The notes under the pieces were generated by a model. The model ran no database searches, had not been told where the DNA came from, and saw only the letters and a list, made by a program, of their open reading frames with translations. The position numbers and the translations under genes are program-made. From Candidatus Thorarchaeota archaeon (GTDB lineage: Archaea; Asgardarchaeota; Thorarchaeia; Thorarchaeales; Thorarchaeaceae), in the NCBI GenBank assembly GCA_013138615.1, contig WTCK01000208.1:1-5107 (forward strand): DNA of 5,107 bases, in the 5' to 3' direction. Every line of letters begins with the position of its first letter. Position 1 is the stretch's first letter. This document shows, piece by piece, positions 1 through 3,284 of this stretch.

Positions 1-85
1 TCCGCAGTTTCTTGCTGCTCTGGCGATAACGCTGCATCAGAGCATCTATAATGGTTTCCATTTGAACATGATTGCCCCCCACCAT
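1..85 (-). CDS. 5' end of an unidentified gene, cut by the left edge
   Basis: An open frame on the minus strand enters from the left edge. Two in-frame ATG codons are possible, at 85 and at 61; a TAG at 91-89 closes the frame upstream. The shorter form begins METIIDALMQRYRQ and ends in SSKKLR at the edge, and reads like a normal amphipathic N-terminus rather than a random frame. A G-rich GGTGG stretch upstream of the ATG at 61 could act as a weak ribosome binding site, so I slightly prefer 61. The longer form adds MVGGNHVQ. The gene diverges from the winged-helix regulator at 256, and a good TATA box lies upstream on the minus strand. Such divergent neighbours are often targets of the regulator. 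Only 20-28 residues are visible, so no product can be named. Confidence 0.5.
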   Translation of the reverse strand, partial: MVGGNHVQMETIIDALMQRYRQSSKKLR

Positions 86-159
86 GCACTAAAGGGATTC
101 TGAACATTGTAGGTGCGATTGAACAGGTATCCCATAGGACCCCAACCGACAAACCCCAC

Positions 160-177
160 CCAATATAAATTCACGTG
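160..177 (-). promoter_or_regulatory. BRE/TATA box for the left-edge minus-strand gene
   Basis: On the minus strand the sequence reads GTGAATTTATATTGG: a TTTATATT box (170-163) preceded by a purine-rich GTGAA that could serve as BRE. Archaeal transcription starts about 25 bp downstream of the TATA centre, which would place the start near 140 and leave a leader of roughly 55-80 nt before the ATG at 85 or 61. The same A/T block read on the plus strand (AATATAAAT) could be a weaker TATA box for the regulator gene. Confidence 0.45.
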
Positions 178-181
178 AATT
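168..181. promoter_or_regulatory. Perfect 14-bp palindrome, candidate operator
   Basis: AATTCACGTGAATT is a perfect dyad lying between two divergent start codons. It overlaps the minus-strand BRE/TATA element, so a dimeric protein bound here would block TBP/TFB at the left-edge gene's promoter. It lies about 30 bp upstream of the plus-strand TATA box at 210-217. Winged-helix dimers bind dyads of this size, so the adjacent regulator is the obvious candidate. The dyad is seen directly; its use as an operator is inference. Confidence 0.5.
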
Positions 182-203
182 GGGAATATCGTTCACTCAT
201 TCG

Positions 204-217
204 CGGAAATTTAATAA
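204..217 (+). promoter_or_regulatory. BRE/TATA box for the winged-helix regulator gene
   Basis: CGGAAA followed by TTTAATAA resembles an archaeal BRE plus TATA box. The expected transcription start, about 25 bp past the box centre, is near 238-240, leaving a short leader of about 16 nt before the ATG at 256. No clear Shine-Dalgarno sequence lies in that leader. Confidence 0.45.
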
Positions 218-255
218 CCGTCTGTGTTACTGTATAAGATGACGAGATAATCATC

Positions 256-1131
256 ATGAATGATCAGACTGATGAGAGCAGCATGGAAGGAATCGCTCAC
301 GCCACCGCGGAGTCCATAGCTGACCTCTTTCTTTCAGTCACTCACCCAAAGAGAATCATCATACTTGACCTTCTCAAGAAACAGATCGTTGAATTCTCAA
401 ACCTCATGGAAGCAACTGAGATTCGCAAGACCGCTCTGTCAAATCATCTAAATCTACTCATATCAAAGCGACTGATAGAACGGGTCAGTCATGGTCGATA
501 TAGGATTACACTCAATGGTGAGAGTTTATTGCAATCTATTCTTAGCATATACGAAACCTCGATGGTATGCCAAGAAGAGGAGAAACGGAAGCTATACGAG
601 CGTTTCTTATCTATACGGAAGCTATACGAGAAACTACAGATAGAACTTGTCCTACTAGAACCAATGACTGTTGCATCAGTAAGTGCGAGGGGCAAGTTTC
701 CAGAAAATGAAGCATGGAAAAGAATGGTTTCCTTTGCAGAGCCCAGGGGACTATTCAAAGACTCGACCAAGCATCCCGTGTTCGGTTACAATCTTCTCAT
801 AGCAGAGGATAATAGCAGGGCCACCTCTCCCCTTGATGAGGAATACGAATACGTGTTTTTAATTCGTATCGATCCTGATACCGAATTGGATGGAGGTGTT
901 GAAATAGGCCAGTTGAAAGGAGGCCTTTTTGCGGTGACTAGGTGTACCCTCGCCCACCCTGGAGGGATACAGCCCAGTATGGTCATAGGCTGGCAGCGAC
1001 TTCATGAGTGGCTGAAGTCTAGTGATTATAAAATCGGTACAACCCATGTGTATCTAACGAAATTGATCAATCCTACAGAAACAGATGAAGACCTACTAGT
1101 AGACCTAATGATGCCCATTGAAAAAGTGTAG
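256..1131 (+). CDS. ArsR-type winged-helix regulator with C-terminal GyrI-like effector domain
   Basis: This 291-residue protein is probably a cytoplasmic, ligand-responsive transcription regulator. Residues ~18-90 form an ArsR-like winged helix: an N-terminal helix with SVTHPKRIIILDLL, a recognition helix around 58-74 (KTALSNHLNLLISKRLI), and a wing at SHGRYRITLNG. Residues ~96-132 are a charged helical linker that contains RKLYE twice, ten residues apart. Residues ~133-290 match a GyrI/BmrR-C-like fold: EPMTVASVSARGKFPE at the start, the GGLFAVTRC strand, GWQRLHEWLKSSDYKIG, and the closing LLVDLMMPIE that corresponds to the usual 'D-I-Y-x-P-I' end. GyrI-like domains bind amphipathic small molecules and in bacteria are usually joined to MerR or AraC DNA-binding domains; the ArsR-type partner is less common. 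ATG 256 is the first in-frame start after the TATA box; ATG 283 (Met10) is an alternative. Ligand and targets are unknown. Confidence 0.82.
   Translation: MNDQTDESSMEGIAHATAESIADLFLSVTHPKRIIILDLLKKQIVEFSNLMEATEIRKTALSNHLNLLISKRLIERVSHGRYRITLNGESLLQSILSIYETSMVCQEEEKRKLYERFLSIRKLYEKLQIELVLLEPMTVASVSARGKFPENEAWKRMVSFAEPRGLFKDSTKHPVFGYNLLIAEDNSRATSPLDEEYEYVFLIRIDPDTELDGGVEIGQLKGGLFAVTRCTLAHPGGIQPSMVIGWQRLHEWLKSSDYKIGTTHVYLTKLINPTETDEDLLVDLMMPIEKV
585..630 (+). repeat. In-frame 16-bp direct repeat inside the regulator gene
   Basis: ACGGAAGCTATACGAG occurs at 585-600 and again at 615-630, exactly 30 bp apart and in the same frame. Both copies encode RKLYE (residues 111-115 and 121-125) in the helix that links the winged helix to the GyrI-like domain. 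The 14 bp that follow each copy do not match. Confidence 0.85.
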
Positions 1132-1139
1132 TAGAATAC

Positions 1140-1159
1140 CCGATCGGTTCTTTTAATTT
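1140..1159 (+). terminator. T-rich terminator of the regulator gene
   Basis: Nine bases after the stop codon comes a small dyad CCGATCGG (1140-1147), followed by TTCTTTTAATTT. Archaeal RNA polymerase terminates at oligo-T tracts on the non-template strand without needing a hairpin, so this tract is a reasonable 3' end signal. It lies just ahead of, and slightly overlaps, the first copy of the intergenic repeat. Confidence 0.4.
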
Positions 1160-1200
1160 GAAACAACATCTGCTTCTCCAGATGTATAGTTCAACTATAC
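1158..1200 (+). repeat. Intergenic hairpin-plus-palindrome repeat, copy 1
   Basis: This copy matches 2607-2647 at 36 of 41 positions and at 31 of 33 over the core 1166-1198. It contains a perfect 7-bp stem ACATCTG/CAGATGT (1166-1172 and 1179-1185) with the loop CTTCTC. It is followed by the dyad GTATAGTTCAACTATAC (1184-1200), two 8-base arms around one central C. The stem's right arm shares two bases with the dyad. It lies 27 bp past the regulator stop codon. It could be a 3' RNA element, a protein-binding site, or a member of a dispersed repeat family. Confidence 0.8.
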
Positions 1201-1268
1201 CAAGAGTGACTGTCGACCTACCTCAAGTGCATAGTCAGTAGTGAATACTCGGCATTGTGGAGTTATGG

Positions 1269-1297
1269 CATCTGTTTCTCTTGCCTGTAGGGCAGAT
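1269..1297 (+). repeat. Possible degenerate third copy of the hairpin element
   Basis: CATCTGTTTCTCT (1269-1281) is identical to the left stem and loop of the copy at 2616-2628. It is followed by a small nested stem TGCC/GGCA (1282-1285 and 1291-1294), and CAGAT (1293-1297) can pair with ATCTG (1270-1274) as the closing arm. The ATAGTTCAACTAT dyad that follows the two full copies is absent here. It sits in the spacer upstream of the reductase. The 13-base identity is seen; common origin is inference. Confidence 0.35.
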
Positions 1298-1326
1298 ACT
1301 CAGGTCCGAAGATTTCACGACCTATT

Positions 1327-1355
1327 GTGATTCCCAAATCGAAATCAAGAATCAC
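1327..1355. promoter_or_regulatory. Inverted repeat upstream of the reductase TATA box, candidate operator
   Basis: GTGATTC (1327-1333) and GAATCAC (1349-1355) are perfect inverted arms whose centres lie 22 bp apart, about two helical turns, so both faces point the same way on DNA. The right arm ends five bases before the TATA box. A further TTTCACG occurs at 1313-1319. These half-sites resemble those of the palindrome at 168-181 (GTGAATT/AATTCAC), which suggests one regulator could act on both promoters. Confidence 0.4.
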
Positions 1356-1368
1356 GAAGGTTTATCAT
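1355..1368 (+). promoter_or_regulatory. BRE/TATA box of the aldo/keto reductase gene
   Basis: CGAAGG followed by TTTATCAT forms a BRE/TATA-like pair. Counting about 25 bp from the box centre puts the transcription start at about 1390, next to the ATG at 1391, so the mRNA is probably leaderless. No Shine-Dalgarno sequence precedes that ATG, which agrees. Confidence 0.5.
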
Positions 1369-1390
1369 AATCAGCAAGTATCCATGAAAT

Positions 1391-2575
1391 ATGCAATACC
1401 GGCTGCATAAGAATCTTGAAGTGTCAGAGATTGGTGTAGGTTGTTATGCACTTTCTGGTGCCTATGGCTCACCAGATATTGACCATTTTCAAGATATGGT
1501 TCGACGTGCCTATGAGATTGGAGTCACCTTCTTTGATACAGCTGAGGGATATGGTGATGCTGAGAGAATCCTTGGAAACGTAGTGAAACCATTTCGTGAC
1601 GAGATTTGTATAGCTACAAAGGTAGGAATTCGTGAGGGTGTAAAACCCAATCTTTCCAAGAATTATATCTACGAGGCATGTACCCGAAGTCTAAAACAAC
1701 TTGACACAGACTATATTGACCTGTATCAGATTCATTTCGATGACCCTCAAACTCCAGTGTCTGAAACCCTAGAAGCACTTGATACATTGGTTTCTGAAGG
1801 GAAGATTCGTGCTTATGGTGTTGGACATCTCCCTATACACCAGGTAAAGGAATACTGTGAATTAGGCTCTCCTTTCTCAATACTGATGGAACTGAGTGCA
1901 GTGACTCGTAAATCACGTGAAGAACTTCTCCCGTTCTGTGATGCATATGACGTTGCAGGAATTGGATTCAGTGCAACGGGACGTGGTATTTTATCAGGAA
2001 AATATGGGCATGATGCACAGTTCGAGTCTAATGATATCCGGAATCATGACCCTCTATTTCAACGTACACGATTTGAATCAGCCCTTCGTATAACAGACCA
2101 ATTTGCTAAGCTTGCAGAGGACTATGGGGTGATACCTGTACAGATCGCGATTGCCTGGGTACTTGCACAACCAAACATCGTTTGTGCTCTTACAGGGTCA
2201 TCCAAGATAGAACATCTTGAGGAGAATGTCGGAGCGAGTGGATTGACAATCAAGAGGAAAGACTTGGAGAAGTTGGAAGATCTCTTTATCAAAGAAGATG
2301 GGTTGTTAGCAGAGAAGGATCGACAGATCATTCATTCGATTTTGAGTAATCCTCTCTCTTCAGATCCAAATCAAGCCTTCAATGATTTGATTTATGTCAT
2401 AGAAACTGGCACTAACATGGATATGCTGTCTGAGGATTCAGCTTTTTCAGTATTGACAGACCTGTGGCCTCTCAAGAAAAAACTTGACGGAAGTAATCTG
2501 TCTAAATTAGCTGATATCCAAGAGAGGTTGAAGACTCTTATCCAAGTAACTGGTCCTATAAGCAAGAAAGAATAG
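1391..2575 (+). CDS. Aldo/keto reductase with a C-terminal helical extension
   Basis: This 394-residue protein is a cytoplasmic NAD(P)H-dependent oxidoreductase of the aldo/keto reductase superfamily, which reduces aldehydes or ketones to alcohols; the substrate cannot be read from the sequence. The (beta/alpha)8 barrel spans residues 1 to ~303. The catalytic tetrad is complete: Asp49 and Tyr54 in FFDTAEGYG, Lys77 in IATKVG, His115 in DLYQIHFDDP. Cofactor-site segments are GFSATGRGILSGKYG (192-206) and ALTGSSKIEHLEENVGA (266-282). The N-terminus MQYRLHKNLEVSEIGVGCY is where family members normally start, supporting ATG 1391; the ATG at 1384 is out of frame and meets a stop within nine codons. 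Typical members are about 310-340 residues. The extra ~90 residues (305-394) look helical, contain no known motif I recognise, and have no cysteine cluster for an iron-sulfur site. The gene is monocistronic and flanked by the two intergenic repeats. Confidence 0.92.
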   Translation: MQYRLHKNLEVSEIGVGCYALSGAYGSPDIDHFQDMVRRAYEIGVTFFDTAEGYGDAERILGNVVKPFRDEICIATKVGIREGVKPNLSKNYIYEACTRSLKQLDTDYIDLYQIHFDDPQTPVSETLEALDTLVSEGKIRAYGVGHLPIHQVKEYCELGSPFSILMELSAVTRKSREELLPFCDAYDVAGIGFSATGRGILSGKYGHDAQFESNDIRNHDPLFQRTRFESALRITDQFAKLAEDYGVIPVQIAIAWVLAQPNIVCALTGSSKIEHLEENVGASGLTIKRKDLEKLEDLFIKEDGLLAEKDRQIIHSILSNPLSSDPNQAFNDLIYVIETGTNMDMLSEDSAFSVLTDLWPLKKKLDGSNLSKLADIQERLKTLIQVTGPISKKE

Positions 2576-2576
2576 T

Positions 2577-2596
2577 GAGAGAGGAATACCTCTCTC
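2577..2596 (+). terminator. Strong hairpin immediately after the reductase stop codon
   Basis: GAGAGAGG and CCTCTCTC are perfect 8-bp arms around the four-base loop AATA. The hairpin begins one base after the TAG stop. No T-run follows, so it is not a bacterial-style intrinsic terminator; it may instead protect the 3' end of the mRNA or stall polymerase. The stem is certain; the role is not. Confidence 0.5.
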
Positions 2597-2606
2597 TAAG
2601 TACAGA

Positions 2607-2647
2607 TTGAACATACATCTGTTTCTCTAGATGTATAGTTCAACTAT
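2607..2647 (+). repeat. Intergenic hairpin-plus-palindrome repeat, copy 2
   Basis: Second copy of the element at 1158-1198, 32 bp past the reductase stop. Its stem is ATACATCT/AGATGTAT (2613-2620 and 2629-2636, 8 bp) with the loop GTTTCTCT. Relative to copy 1, a G-C closing pair becomes a G-T wobble and an A/A mismatch becomes a T-A pair, so the fold survives the changes. The dyad ATAGTTCAACTAT (2635-2647) is identical in both copies, although here it does not extend to the outer GT/AC bases. The copy lies between the convergent reductase and ferritin-like genes. Confidence 0.8.
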
Positions 2648-2732
2648 GGCTAAAAATCCTGTGCTGTAGGACTTGAAAGGCGTGATGTGAGTAGCATCAT
2701 GTGGTTGCCGGTTACCATTTTATACGCGGGAG

Positions 2733-3209
2733 CTAGCCGCCTGGGCTTCCCTTCCACGGAGAATCCTTCCAAAGAACATCCCAAATCATGTCCTCAGTCA
2801 GGGTTTCTGGCTCGATCATTGTTTTGTGAAGCTCATGAAGGAGACTGTGGTGCCGTATCTCATCCTCACGAATCATGGCCGCTATTGTCTTCACTTGGTC
2901 ATTGTCGCTCTTCTCTATTAGCTCACCATAGGTTTTGACTGCACTCGCTTCAAGTCTGATATGCTCCTTGATGCCCTCAGCAATCTTGTCCCTCTCATCT
3001 TCGCTGATGAATGGAGTCGGACCTTCTACTGCTTTCCTCAGAGATTTGAGCAGGGCCGCATGTTTCTTTGAGTCTTGTGAGATTCCAAGCAACAAATCCT
3101 TCACGAATGCGTTGCCAAGCTTTGACGTGTTCTCCTCGACCAGTTCAATAATGCGCATTTCTAGCTTGATTTGCTTGTCAATGAATTCGAGAGTTTCTTT
3201 CTTGTCCAT
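2733..3209 (-). CDS. Ferritin-like four-helix protein
   Basis: From ATG 3209 this is a 158-residue soluble protein with the two-fold helix-pair pattern of ferritin/rubrerythrin-like proteins, which often bind a di-iron centre and act in iron or peroxide handling. Helix 1 has KLEMRIIELVEE (Glu17), helix 2 ISQDSKKHAALL (Asp46, His50), helix 3 HIRLEASAVKTY (Glu87), and helix 4 IREDEIRHHSLLHEL (Glu117-x-x-His120). Aligning the halves shows Ser47 where Glu117 sits in the second half, so one expected carboxylate ligand is missing or replaced by Asp46. The tail ends WKDSPWKGSPGG. A GTG at 3269 would add 20 residues, but ATG 3209 has a clear GGGAG site 8 nt upstream and starts just before the first helix. 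It lies 75 bp after the histidine kinase stop with no TATA box between, so co-transcription is likely. There is no signal peptide or membrane segment. Confidence 0.78.
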   Translation of the reverse strand: MDKKETLEFIDKQIKLEMRIIELVEENTSKLGNAFVKDLLLGISQDSKKHAALLKSLRKAVEGPTPFISEDERDKIAEGIKEHIRLEASAVKTYGELIEKSDNDQVKTIAAMIREDEIRHHSLLHELHKTMIEPETLTEDMIWDVLWKDSPWKGSPGG

Positions 3210-3217
3210 TCTAATAT

Positions 3218-3222
3218 CTCCC
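3218..3222 (-). promoter_or_regulatory. Ribosome binding site that sets the ferritin-like start at 3209
   Basis: On the minus strand GGGAG is followed by the 8-nt spacer ATATTAGA and then ATG. This is a good Shine-Dalgarno match at good spacing. The upstream GTG at 3269 has no comparable site, so translation most likely begins at 3209. Confidence 0.65.
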
Positions 3223-3284
3223 AAATGTGGCTGTGCGAGCTGACGGGCTTCTTGCTTAAGACTGTTCACAAATGGAGGTTGGCC

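Noticed and set aside
238..255. Small stem GATGA/TCATC just before the regulator ATG
   Set aside because: Only 5 bp with an 8-base loop, and the predicted transcription start falls inside or next to the left arm, so it may not exist in the RNA.
489..1047. Minus-strand open frames inside the regulator gene
   Set aside because: The plus-strand frame carries both expected domains; the overlapping frames show no protein-like pattern.
1158..2647. Two repeat copies as a CRISPR array or insertion sequence ends
   Set aside because: Only two full copies 1.4 kb apart in direct orientation, no spacers, no transposase, and the enclosed gene is a metabolic reductase.
2714..2723. TATA-like TTTTATAC in the convergent spacer
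   Set aside because: On the plus strand it would drive only antisense sequence and on the minus strand it would point into the reductase 3' end; no gene starts there.
2687..3243. Plus-strand open frames (2687-2938 and 2935-3243) opposite the ferritin-like gene
   Set aside because: They are antisense to a gene with clear family motifs and a good ribosome binding site, and their translations are serine-rich with no recognisable motif.
3210..3269. GTG start at 3269 for the ferritin-like gene
   Set aside because: The ATG at 3209 has a strong GGGAG site and starts at the first helix; the GTG has neither. It remains possible.
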